Positions 1-7,272 of a stretch of 64,000 nucleotides of DNA are shown one piece after another (position 1 is the first letter of the stretch; each line of letters opens with the position of its first letter). A program made the translations under genes and the position numbers. Below the pieces are notes generated by a model, which was not told where the DNA came from, did not search any database, and saw nothing but the letters and a program-made list of their open reading frames with translations. The stretch is from the NCBI GenBank assembly GCA_963772265.1, contig CAVYWS010000002.1:558001-622000 (forward strand). The letters are read 5' to 3'. This DNA is from Mayfieldus sp963772265 (lineage in GTDB: Bacteria; Actinomycetota; Thermoleophilia; Solirubrobacterales; 70-9).

Positions 1-700
1 GCGCGGTCTCGGTGTAGGGGAAGACGAAGAACTCGAAATGGTCGTTTCGATCGGCCAGCGCCTCGAAGCCGTTCAGCACCTCGCGCAGGGGGCGGGGGGT
101 GTCGACCCGGTGCAGGGTGAAGGCGGGAACCGTTCGCAGGGTCACCGAGTAGATCGCCCCGAGGGCTCCGAGGCCGACCCGGGCCGCCAGCAGGTCATCG
201 GGGCTGCCGGTCGCGGTCAGGGCGTGCAGCTCGCCGTCGGCGGTGACGATCTCGATTGCCTCGACCTGGGCCGAGATGTTGGGAAGCCCCGCGCCGGTGC
301 CGTGGGTGGCTGTCGAGATTGCCCCGGCCAGGGTCTGGCGGTCGATATCGCCGAGGTTCTCCATCGCCAGCCCGTGCGCCTGGAGGCCCTCGTTGAGCTG
401 TGCCAGCGCGACGCCCGCCTCGACCTTGACCAGACCGGAGCTCGGATAGACCTCGAGGACCCGGTCGAGGGCGTCGAGGCGGATCATCACGCCGTCGGTC
501 ATCGCCGCCTCGGTGAACGAATGGCCGGAGCCGGCGACGTGGATCTTCCGGCCAGCCCCCGCGGCGCTGCGCACGGTCTCGGCCAGCTCCTCGCGGCTGC
601 CCGGGCGCTCGATCGCCGCCGGGGTGCAGACCTGGTCCCCGGCCCAGTTGCGCCAGCTTTCGGTTGCCGCGGCCTGCGGCCGCGCGGCCGTCGTCGCCAT
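1..700 (-). CDS. FAD-linked sugar-lactone oxidase (D-arabinono-1,4-lactone/L-gulonolactone oxidase family), 3' end outside window
   Basis: Reading the minus strand from ATG at 700 gives an open frame to the window edge. The N-terminus carries the PCMH-type FAD-binding fold: a GSGHSFTEAAMTDGVMIRL stretch, then ENLGDIDRQTLAGAISTATH, where the TATHGTG run is typical of this family, and a later VGLGALGAIYSVTLR segment. These enzymes oxidise aldonolactones with FAD, passing electrons to oxygen or another acceptor. About 233 residues of an expected 420-440 are present; the C-terminal ALO domain lies beyond base 1. The exact substrate cannot be told from this half. No partner gene is visible; the next gene on the same strand ends 48 bp upstream. 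Confidence 0.85.
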   Translation of the reverse strand, partial: MATTAARPQAAATESWRNWAGDQVCTPAAIERPGSREELAETVRSAAGAGRKIHVAGSGHSFTEAAMTDGVMIRLDALDRVLEVYPSSGLVKVEAGVALAQLNEGLQAHGLAMENLGDIDRQTLAGAISTATHGTGAGLPNISAQVEAIEIVTADGELHALTATGSPDDLLAARVGLGALGAIYSVTLRTVPAFTLHRVDTPRPLREVLNGFEALADRNDHFEFFVFPYTETA

Positions 701-747
701 CGGCTGAAGCCTAGCCCGGCTCAGGGGCCGGGCTTGACGGCGGCCGT

Positions 748-2403
748 CTAGGGGCCGCTGTTCAGGGTCCAGACGACGTCGAGGTGGTACTGCTCACCGG
801 AGGTCAGCGCGCGCAGGGTCGTGGGGGTCGAGAGGCGCAGGCTCGAGGACCCGAATCCGGTCGCGTTCCAGAGTGCCGTCCCGCCCCCGACCGGAGCGTT
901 GGCGATCTTGGTCGGAGTCGCGGAGTCGATCGCGCAGCCGCCCGAGTTGCAGGTGAAGGAAGGCTGGCTGCCGCTGCCCCCGGACCAGCCGCCGGTCGAG
1001 GTGTTGAGCGTGAGCGAGTTCGCCGCCAGGGTGAAGCCGCTGCCGATGTAGCCGGGGCCGCTGTGGCCGCCGCCGCATGTCGCCGTCGGGCAGTACTGCT
1101 TGAAGCGCGCGCTCTTGCCGGCCGAGTTGTCCCCAACGGCGGTCACGTTCCAGCCCTGGTCGCTGCTCCCCGGCGAGTCGATGACGCTGAAGTTGGGCAT
1201 CGTCGCGTTCTTCGTCTGCGCCTGGCCGTTGAGGGTGATCGTGCCGAGGCTGGGGAGTGCCGGCGCCGGACTGAGGCCGAACGCCTCGCCGACGGTGATC
1301 GTCGCCGGGACGAGTCCGCCGCGGGTCTGGGACGGGTCGGTGCTCAGCGCCGCGTTGACGAAGACGTTGTAGGTGCCGGGGGTGGTGTTGGCGGGCACCG
1401 GGACGTTCACGGTCACGGTCGTGTCGGAGTCCGCGCTGGGCGTAAGGCTGGTGATCGAGGGGGTGGCGGTCGCGCCGGAGATCGTCGTGTTCGCCGTGAG
1501 GTTGAACTGCCCCGAGGGCAGCGCCGCTCCCTTGTAGGAAAGGGTGAACGAGACCTGCGCGGTGCTGCCCGCCTGCGCCGATGCGTTGGTCGCAGGAATG
1601 ACTCCAAGATCGCGGGTGCTCTGCGAGAGGTCGGCGCCGGAGATCGTCGCCGCGGTCGGATCGTCGGCGCAGATCCCGAGCATGTCGGGGTCGGTGCCGC
1701 CGTCGGAGCCGTCGACGCCGTCGGTGTACTGCGAGGTGATCGAGGTGCCGCAGGTCGGAGTGCGGGCAGAGGTGTTGCCCGGGGTGGCCTCGTCGACCTG
1801 GCGCCAGCCGACGACCGGCCGGTAGGTGAACGGGCCAGAGAACGGAACGACGCCGTAAGCCTGTCCCAGGGTGAACTGGGGCGAGACGGTCAGGTACTGG
1901 CAGCCCGCCGGCGTGTAGTTCTGGACGGTCGAGTAATAGGCCACCCACTTCTTGCCCGACCCGGCCGGCGAGAGAGCCTGGATCGCGCTCGCCAGCGCAA
2001 CGTTCTGGTTGAAGGTGACGCCGCTGCCGCATGGGGTCGTCGGCGGGTTCGAGGTGTTGGTGCTGGTGAAGCTGGCAGGGCCGTTCGCCGAGCTGGAGAT
2101 CTTGTAGGCGAGTGAGATCTGGTAGTTGCCGGCGACCGCGTCCCCGTTGATGTTGCCGCCCTTGCCGCTTCCCTGGCAGGCGGTGTCAGCCGGGCTGTAC
2201 CCACCGTTGTTGGAGTTGGGGTCGCCGGCGCAGATCACGTTGGTGACCTGGACGCTGCCGATCGTGTTGAGCTGGGTCGAGCTGGTGCTCTTGATCAGCG
2301 CGCAGCCGCTCATCAGCCCCGCCATGGCGGCGGCGCCCAGCGCGCCTAGGAGACAGCGCTTGAGTCGGCGACCCCGGTCATCCCGGGTGCTGAGATCGTT
2401 CAT
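748..2403 (-). CDS. WxL-domain surface lipoprotein
   Basis: About 551 residues from ATG at 2403. The start is chosen because a lipoprotein signal follows: basic RRLKR, a hydrophobic stretch and LMSGC with the candidate lipid-attached Cys at residue 34. The middle is Ser/Thr/Gly-rich with an Ig-like stretch around TPGTYNVFVNAAL. The last about 120 residues look like a WxL domain: a FSVIDSPGSSDQGWNVTAV segment, then the terminal YHLDVVWTLNSGP. WxL domains, known mainly from Firmicutes, bind peptidoglycan non-covalently and work with DUF916-type membrane partners. Its start overlaps the stop of such a partner (2378-3883) by 26 bp, so the pair is probably co-translated. A lipid anchor on a WxL protein would be unusual; the lipobox is only a fair match. 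Confidence 0.7.
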   Translation of the reverse strand: MNDLSTRDDRGRRLKRCLLGALGAAAMAGLMSGCALIKSTSSTQLNTIGSVQVTNVICAGDPNSNNGGYSPADTACQGSGKGGNINGDAVAGNYQISLAYKISSSANGPASFTSTNTSNPPTTPCGSGVTFNQNVALASAIQALSPAGSGKKWVAYYSTVQNYTPAGCQYLTVSPQFTLGQAYGVVPFSGPFTYRPVVGWRQVDEATPGNTSARTPTCGTSITSQYTDGVDGSDGGTDPDMLGICADDPTAATISGADLSQSTRDLGVIPATNASAQAGSTAQVSFTLSYKGAALPSGQFNLTANTTISGATATPSITSLTPSADSDTTVTVNVPVPANTTPGTYNVFVNAALSTDPSQTRGGLVPATITVGEAFGLSPAPALPSLGTITLNGQAQTKNATMPNFSVIDSPGSSDQGWNVTAVGDNSAGKSARFKQYCPTATCGGGHSGPGYIGSGFTLAANSLTLNTSTGGWSGGSGSQPSFTCNSGGCAIDSATPTKIANAPVGGGTALWNATGFGSSSLRLSTPTTLRALTSGEQYHLDVVWTLNSGP

Positions 2404-3883
2404 CTCCGCCGATCGCGGGGGCCTCCGTGCCGCCGGCCCACGTTTCGGTCGAGCTCTGACTGGCCTGCTCATGCCCGGCACCGTTGCCGGTCCCGCCATT
2501 GCCCGTCCCGCCATTGGACGGCGCTGACGCCGGAATCACGATCGCCGCGGCTGCGTCGAGCAGCTCGTCGGCGTTGCTCTCCGCGGCGCTTGTCACCGGA
2601 ACCACCATCGGAGATCCGTTGCCGCCACGGCTGAGGTGGCGCTTGATCTCCGCCGCAAGCACCTCTCCCGCTTCCGGCGTCGTGTCAGGTGCGATGACGA
2701 GAAGGCTTTGGTCGTTGGGGCGCAGGACCTGGTCGCTGCGACGCAGCGACGGGCGCAGCGCGGCTGCAAGCTGTCCCGACCCCTCGCCGTCACCGCCGAT
2801 CAAGATCACGCTCAGCGGCTCGCCGGCTGCGCGCGCGTGGGTGATCGCGCCGTCAAGCGCCGGCCGTACGGCCCTCGAGCCGCCTCCGCGCCGGCGCCTG
2901 CGAACCTCCAGCGCCGCGAGGCAGCCGGCGATGATGACGAGGACGAGCAGGATCAGGGGGAGCTTGCTTCCGCCGTCGCCGCTGCTCGGGGCCTGCGGGC
3001 CACCGTATTCCTGCTGGCGCTCTGCGTCCACGGCGCCGAAGGTCACGGTCTTGTCGATCCGCGCCGTGCCGCCGCGGTACTTGAGGAATGCCTCGACCTT
3101 GAACGAGGAGCCCTCTTCGGGGCGAAGTTCGGGAATCAGCAGCGGATAGGCGATCGAGGTATCGGTGACGAACGTCCCGGGGCCCATCTTGCGGCGGGCG
3201 ACGACGTCGTCACCTTCGCTCACCGTCGCCGCACCCTGGACGTTCTGCAGGATCACGTTGCCCGCGTTTCGCCCCTTGACCGTGAAGGTCACGCCGGCCG
3301 GCTCGCGGGTCAGGTCAACCCCTGTGAGCCTGATCAGCGGGTGCCGCGGGCCGGGCAGGGCGACGTCGACGCCAACCGCGTATCGCTGCACCTGGGAGAT
3401 CGCCAGATTCCCCTTGAGCTTGGTCTGGTTGGCCGAGCCGACCGCCTCGACGCTGATCCCGGCGAGGTAATCGCCGGACGAGGTCCCGCCCGGGATCTGC
3501 ACCGAGACCGGAACCCTGCTCCGGGCGTGCGGCCCGAGAATGACGCGCCGGCTCCCGAGCAGCAGCCACTTGGCTGCGCCGCGAGCCTTGGTCCCGGGCA
3601 GGGCGTAGGCCGACCCCAGCGTGCTGGCTGTCATCCCGCTGACCGGGTCGAGCTTGACGGTGATCTTCTTGTCCGTCTGGTTGGTCAGGGTCAGCGTTCC
3701 GGCCTTGGTCTGCCCACCCGGATGGGCGGGGACCTTGAAGTAGTTGCCGGTGGCGCCGGACGCGGACTGGACGTTGACGGTCATCGGCGGCGCCGAGGAC
3801 GCGCCCGCCGCAGTCGACGCGCAGGCGAGCACAGCCGTCGCCAGGGCCGTGGAAACGCTTGTGTTCTTCAAAGAACGCCGCAT
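2378..3883 (-). CDS. DUF916-like WxL-partner membrane protein with degenerate GGDEF-like cytoplasmic domain
   Basis: About 501 residues from ATG at 3883, followed by a signal peptide ending near ASSAPP. Residues 30-300 are extracytoplasmic beta-rich modules resembling the WxL-interacting peptidoglycan domain (YFKVPAHPGGQTKAGTLTL; later a second domain with NAGNVILQNVQG). One transmembrane helix lies at about 308-326, followed by RRRRR, which places the C-terminus in the cytoplasm. Residues 340-450 have the rhythm of a GGDEF domain (PLSVILIGGDGEG, then LRRSDQVLR, then SLLVIAPDTTPEAGEVLAAE) but RPNDQSL stands where R-x-GGDEF belongs, so catalysis is not expected. The tail is Gly/Asn-rich. Firmicute DUF916/DUF3324 proteins have only a short cytoplasmic end. 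A signalling or scaffold role is inference. Confidence 0.65.
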   Translation of the reverse strand: MRRSLKNTSVSTALATAVLACASTAAGASSAPPMTVNVQSASGATGNYFKVPAHPGGQTKAGTLTLTNQTDKKITVKLDPVSGMTASTLGSAYALPGTKARGAAKWLLLGSRRVILGPHARSRVPVSVQIPGGTSSGDYLAGISVEAVGSANQTKLKGNLAISQVQRYAVGVDVALPGPRHPLIRLTGVDLTREPAGVTFTVKGRNAGNVILQNVQGAATVSEGDDVVARRKMGPGTFVTDTSIAYPLLIPELRPEEGSSFKVEAFLKYRGGTARIDKTVTFGAVDAERQQEYGGPQAPSSGDGGSKLPLILLVLVIIAGCLAALEVRRRRRGGGSRAVRPALDGAITHARAAGEPLSVILIGGDGEGSGQLAAALRPSLRRSDQVLRPNDQSLLVIAPDTTPEAGEVLAAEIKRHLSRGGNGSPMVVPVTSAAESNADELLDAAAAIVIPASAPSNGGTGNGGTGNGAGHEQASQSSTETWAGGTEAPAIGGDERSQHPG

Positions 3884-3952
3884 GGTGATCGGGCGAGCCC
3901 CGTGCCTCGCAATCACCACTATCGGCAGCAACTGCCCCCCGGTTGAACCGTG

Positions 3953-4027
3953 TTACGGCCCGCTGTTGAGGATCCAGACGACGTCGAGGTGGTACTGCTC
4001 ACCGGAGGTCAGCGCGCGCAGGGTGGT
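3953..4027 (-). pseudogene. Remnant 3' end of a second WxL gene
   Basis: On the minus strand this encodes 24 residues, TTLRALTSGEQYHLDVVWIL followed by NSGP and a TAA stop. It is the same ending as the WxL gene at 748 with one residue changed. At the DNA level about 72 bp (3956-4027 against 751-822) match with only a few differences. Upstream similarity stops abruptly beside the SnoaL-like gene. It sits 70 bp before the start of the DUF916-like gene, so an ancestral order WxL, partner, WxL with loss of most of the first WxL gene is a simple reading. Confidence 0.75.
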
Positions 4028-4035
4028 GCGTATCG

Positions 4036-4464
4036 CTATTCGGACAATCCGGCCGCTTCGAGGGCCTTGCTGCGGTCGGTGAAGGTCTGAAAGCGGACCA
4101 GCTTGCCGCCCCGGAGCCGGATCAGCCAGGCGGCCCCCTCGAAACTGAGCGGCACGCCGCCGCGGCGGCTGCGCGCGTGCCAGGTGCCGAAGGCCAGGAC
4201 GCGCCCGTCGCCGAGTTCGAAGGCTTCCTTCCACCTGACCTCGTAGCGATCCCAGTCCCGTTTCATGTCGCTCACCCAGCGGCGAACCCCCTCCCGCCCG
4301 CGGTAGGTGCGCCCGTCGAGCAGAGCCGTGATCGGTATCCACTCGACCTCGGTGTCGAGGAACTCGTAGTAGTCCTCGGACCCCTCGGCCACGCTGCGGT
4401 TGAAGGCGGCGAAGCTGCGGCGCGCGACCTCGACGTTCTCGGCCGTCCCTGGCTCGGGATTCAT
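4036..4464 (-). CDS. SnoaL-like / NTF2-fold protein
   Basis: About 142 residues from ATG at 4464; an in-frame TTG at 4500 is an alternative start. The pattern ENVEVARRSFAAFNRS, then FLDTEVEWIPITALLDGRTY, then a strand-rich half with VLAFGTWHARSRRGG and KLVRFQTFTDRSKALEAAGL is that of the SnoaL-like alpha+beta barrel family. Members include small-molecule isomerases and hydrolases and many proteins of unknown role; no catalytic residue can be assigned. Its 3' end directly abuts the WxL remnant, suggesting that a rearrangement placed it there. Confidence 0.75.
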   Translation of the reverse strand: MNPEPGTAENVEVARRSFAAFNRSVAEGSEDYYEFLDTEVEWIPITALLDGRTYRGREGVRRWVSDMKRDWDRYEVRWKEAFELGDGRVLAFGTWHARSRRGGVPLSFEGAAWLIRLRGGKLVRFQTFTDRSKALEAAGLSE

Positions 4465-4602
4465 GGCCCTGAGTACGGGCTGCGGGAGGCGGATGTTCAA
4501 CTCGATCGCGCCGCGTGCGCAGGCTCACACAAGAGGGTCGCTGGCTCGCACAATCTCCAGCCCTAATGGGATCCGGCCCATGGGGCGATAATCCGGTAGC
4601 CC

Positions 4603-4692
4603 GGAGGGGTGGCAGAGCGGTTGAATGCGGCTGCCTTGAAAGCAGCTGACCGGGGTCTCCCCGGTCCGGGGGTTCGAATCCCTCCCCCTCCG
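4603..4692 (+). tRNA. tRNA-Ser (anticodon UGA)
   Basis: A 90-nt cloverleaf. The 7-bp acceptor stem GGAGGGG pairs with CCCCTCC and is followed by a G discriminator base. The anticodon stem-loop GCTGC-CTTGAAA-GCAGC gives anticodon TGA. A long variable arm (ACCGGGG/CCCCGGT) is present as in class II tRNAs, and the T loop contains GGTTCGAATCC. CCA is not encoded. The diguanylate cyclase gene starts 66 bp downstream on the same strand. Confidence 0.95.
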
Positions 4693-4758
4693 CTTTCATT
4701 TTCGGCCCTGGGAAGCCGATGAACATGAGGTGAAACCAACGAGCCAGGGATCGGACTC

Positions 4759-6429
4759 GTGACCGTGCGCATCTGGGTGATCGCCGTGCTGGCGATCTGT
4801 GCGATCGCCGCTTCGGTCCTCTACGCATCCGAAACCCAGCGCAGCGCCGCGCAGGAGAACTTCTCCGAAGCGGAGACCGCCAACGACCTGCTGGTCGACA
4901 TGTTCGAGCAGGACCACCGCGTGTCCGACTTCCTCGCCGGGCGGCGCGCCGACTTCTTGCCCGGCTTCTTCATCGAGCAGCGCAGCCTGAAGGGAGACTT
5001 CGCCACGGCTCGGGAGCTCTCCAGCGACGACGACCAGGAGCTGGCCGCCCTCGACGACCAGCAGCTCGCCTTCGCCCAGTGGCATCGGGTCGCGCTGCGC
5101 GAGGTCGCCTCGGCGCGACGCGATTCCAACGCCGCCTCGCATCCTCACCTCGCCCAGATGGACCGGTTCCTCGACCGCTTCGTGCGCGCCAACGCCGTCT
5201 ACCGGGCCCGCCTGGCAACGGTCCGCGAGCGCGAGGAGCATCAGGCGGCCCTGGTCCCGGTCTATCTGGTCATCGGCTTGAGCCTGCTGTTCGGGGCGAT
5301 CGCGTTCGCGCTGATGCGGCGCCAGCGACGCATCGAGGACGAGCGCAAGCGCGTCGAGTCGGAACGCAGCGCCGCCGAGGCGTCGTTCATCCGATCCCAG
5401 CGCCGCTTCGGGGAGGCGATGCAGGTCGCCCAGGATCAATCCGAAGCCCACGAGCTATTGACGCGCCACCTGGAGGACAGGATCCCGGACAGCTCGGCGA
5501 TCGTGCTGAACCGCAACAACAGCGCCAACCGCCTCGAGCCGTCGCAGAAGCTGAGCGACGACAGCCCTTTGCTGAAGCCGCTCGCCCATGCCGAGCCACG
5601 CTCGTGCCTGGCGGTGCGCTTGAGCCGCCGCTACGAGCGCGGCGGAGACCAGAAGGAGATCATGGCCTGCGGGCTGTGCGGGTCGCTTTCCTCCTGCTCG
5701 AGTTGTCAGCCGCTGCTGGTCGGAGGCGAGGTGATCGGCTCGGTGCTGGTCACCCACCAGCGTCCTCTGAAAGCCGATCAGCGCCGCCAGATCGACGAGT
5801 CGGTCACCCAGGCGGCCCCGGTGCTTGCCAACCTGCGGACGCTCGCGATCGCCGAGACCCAGGCCGTCACCGACGCGCTCACCGGCCTGCCCAACAAGCG
5901 CTCCTTCGACGACAACTTCAAGCGCATGCTCGCCCAGGCCGGTCGAAGCCTGACTCCGCTCTCGATCGCGCTGCTCGACCTCGATCACTTCAAGAAGATC
6001 AACGACACCTTCGGGCACGAGCGCGGTGACGAGGTGCTGGCGGCGTTCGGGGTGCTCATGCGCGCCCAGTTGCGAGCCGGAGACTTCCCCGCCCGGACGG
6101 GCGGCGAGGAGTTCGTGGCGGTGCTTCCCGAGACCGACCGCTCGGGCGCGCTGAAGGTGGCCGAGGGGCTTCGCAGAGCGCTGCACGCGATGAAGGTCGG
6201 GAATCTGAAGCGACCGGTGACGGTGAGCATCGGCGTCGCCGCCTATCCGGACGACGCGACCGACCCGGATCACCTGCTCCGCACCGCGGACCGGGCGCTC
6301 TATGCGGCCAAGCAGGCGGGCCGGGACCGGGTCGAGACGGTCTCCGGCAACGGGCGATCGAATGGCGCCTCCGACGAGCCCCCCGCGGAGGGCCGAGGCC
6401 GAGCGGGACATGGCGTCGGCACGCAGTGA
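4759..6429 (+). CDS. Membrane diguanylate cyclase (CHASE3-like sensor, GAF, GGDEF)
   Basis: 556 residues from GTG at 4759. Helix 1 (about 5-22) anchors the N-terminus. Residues 25-155 form a mostly helical extracytoplasmic sensor like CHASE3. Helix 2 (about 166-184) leads to a charged coiled coil (RRQRRIEDERKRVESERSAA). Residues 235-370 resemble a GAF domain and hold a four-cysteine cluster (CGLCGSLSSCSSC) before LLVGGEVIGSVLV. The C-terminal GGDEF domain is complete: TDALTGLPNKRSFD, LDLDHFKKINDTFGHERGD, then the active-site signature GGEEF and a final ADRALYAAKQAGRDRV. It should make cyclic di-GMP from two GTP. No RxxD inhibitory site stands just before GGEEF. The stop overlaps the next start (GTGA). 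Confidence 0.92.
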   Translation: MTVRIWVIAVLAICAIAASVLYASETQRSAAQENFSEAETANDLLVDMFEQDHRVSDFLAGRRADFLPGFFIEQRSLKGDFATARELSSDDDQELAALDDQQLAFAQWHRVALREVASARRDSNAASHPHLAQMDRFLDRFVRANAVYRARLATVREREEHQAALVPVYLVIGLSLLFGAIAFALMRRQRRIEDERKRVESERSAAEASFIRSQRRFGEAMQVAQDQSEAHELLTRHLEDRIPDSSAIVLNRNNSANRLEPSQKLSDDSPLLKPLAHAEPRSCLAVRLSRRYERGGDQKEIMACGLCGSLSSCSSCQPLLVGGEVIGSVLVTHQRPLKADQRRQIDESVTQAAPVLANLRTLAIAETQAVTDALTGLPNKRSFDDNFKRMLAQAGRSLTPLSIALLDLDHFKKINDTFGHERGDEVLAAFGVLMRAQLRAGDFPARTGGEEFVAVLPETDRSGALKVAEGLRRALHAMKVGNLKRPVTVSIGVAAYPDDATDPDHLLRTADRALYAAKQAGRDRVETVSGNGRSNGASDEPPAEGRGRAGHGVGTQ

Positions 6430-6782
6430 GGGCGAGGACGAGAGTGGATCGCCGTCTGATGGTCGCCGGCCTGCTGCTGGTCCTCGGTGGCGTGATGACG
6501 CTGTCGCTGCACGCCGCCGGCGCCCCGGAGGCGCTGCTCGACTTCCTCTACGACAAGCTGCTGTCCGGCCTCGACGTTCCCCCTGACCCCTCGCAGACCG
6601 CCACTGGCATCGTCAGCTACGTCTCGCTTCTGGGCGGGATTGTCGAGCTGGGTGCAGGCGCAGTGCTGCTGGCGCTCAGCCCGTCAGCTCGACGCGCTCA
6701 ATCAGCTGCGCCTCGACCGGCCGATCGGAGGCGCCCGTTTCGGACCCCTCGATCGCATCGACGACATCCATCCCCTCGCTGA
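6426..6782 (+). CDS. Small two-helix membrane protein coupled to the diguanylate cyclase
   Basis: A GTG at 6426 overlaps the cyclase stop (GTGA), implying coupled translation. The first about 85 residues look real: a hydrophobic helix LMVAGLLLVLGGVMTLSL, a loop, then SYVSLLGGIVELGAGAVLLAL. After that the frame runs antisense through the 3' end of the cyclophilin gene for about 107 bp and becomes Arg/Pro-rich with no visible structure. Either the protein truly has this basic tail or its natural stop has been lost to a frame error near 6685. Function unknown. Confidence 0.5.
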   Translation: MRARTRVDRRLMVAGLLLVLGGVMTLSLHAAGAPEALLDFLYDKLLSGLDVPPDPSQTATGIVSYVSLLGGIVELGAGAVLLALSPSARRAQSAAPRPADRRRPFRTPRSHRRHPSPR

Positions 6783-7134
6783 CGCGGCCGAACACCGTGT
6801 GCTTGCCGTCCAGCCACGGCGCCGCCTCGGTGGTGACGATGAAGAACTGCGAGCCGTTGGTGTTGGGGCCGGCGTTGGCCATCGCCAGCGCCCCGCGGAC
6901 GATCTTGTGGTCGTTGATCTCGTCCTCGAAGGTGTAGCCGGGGCCACCGGTCCCTGTCCCCTCGGGGCAGCCGCCCTGGATCATGAAGTCGGGGATCACG
7001 CGGTGGAAGATCAGGCCGTCGTAGAAGCCGTCTCCGGCCAGCTTGCGGAAGTTCTCGACCGTCTTCGGCGCGTCGTCGTCGAACAGCTCGACGCCGATCG
7101 GGCCGACGCTGGTGTGAAGGGTTGCCACTGACAC
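6676..7134 (-). CDS. Cyclophilin-type peptidyl-prolyl cis-trans isomerase
   Basis: About 152 residues from GTG at 7134 (a second GTG at 7128 is equally likely). The cyclophilin core is clear: GPIGVELFDDDAPKTVENFR, then FYDGLIFHRVIPDFMIQGG with the active-site Arg, ALAMANAGPNTNGSQFFI and the final KHTVFGRVSEGMDVVD. No signal peptide is seen, so it is probably cytoplasmic. It catalyses proline isomerisation during protein folding. Divergent from the gene at 7273; convergent and overlapping with the small membrane protein at 6426. Confidence 0.93.
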   Translation of the reverse strand: MSVATLHTSVGPIGVELFDDDAPKTVENFRKLAGDGFYDGLIFHRVIPDFMIQGGCPEGTGTGGPGYTFEDEINDHKIVRGALAMANAGPNTNGSQFFIVTTEAAPWLDGKHTVFGRVSEGMDVVDAIEGSETGASDRPVEAQLIERVELTG

Positions 7135-7272
7135 GGCGCCGAACCCTATCTGGGAGCCTTCTTGCAAGGCGGCCAGGGACCACCCGTAGGTTCCGACCTC
7201 CGCAACGCCCGGCGCAGCAGCGTGTTGCGAATCATTGTGGGAGTACCCGGCGGTAAAAGATCATCGCGTTCG

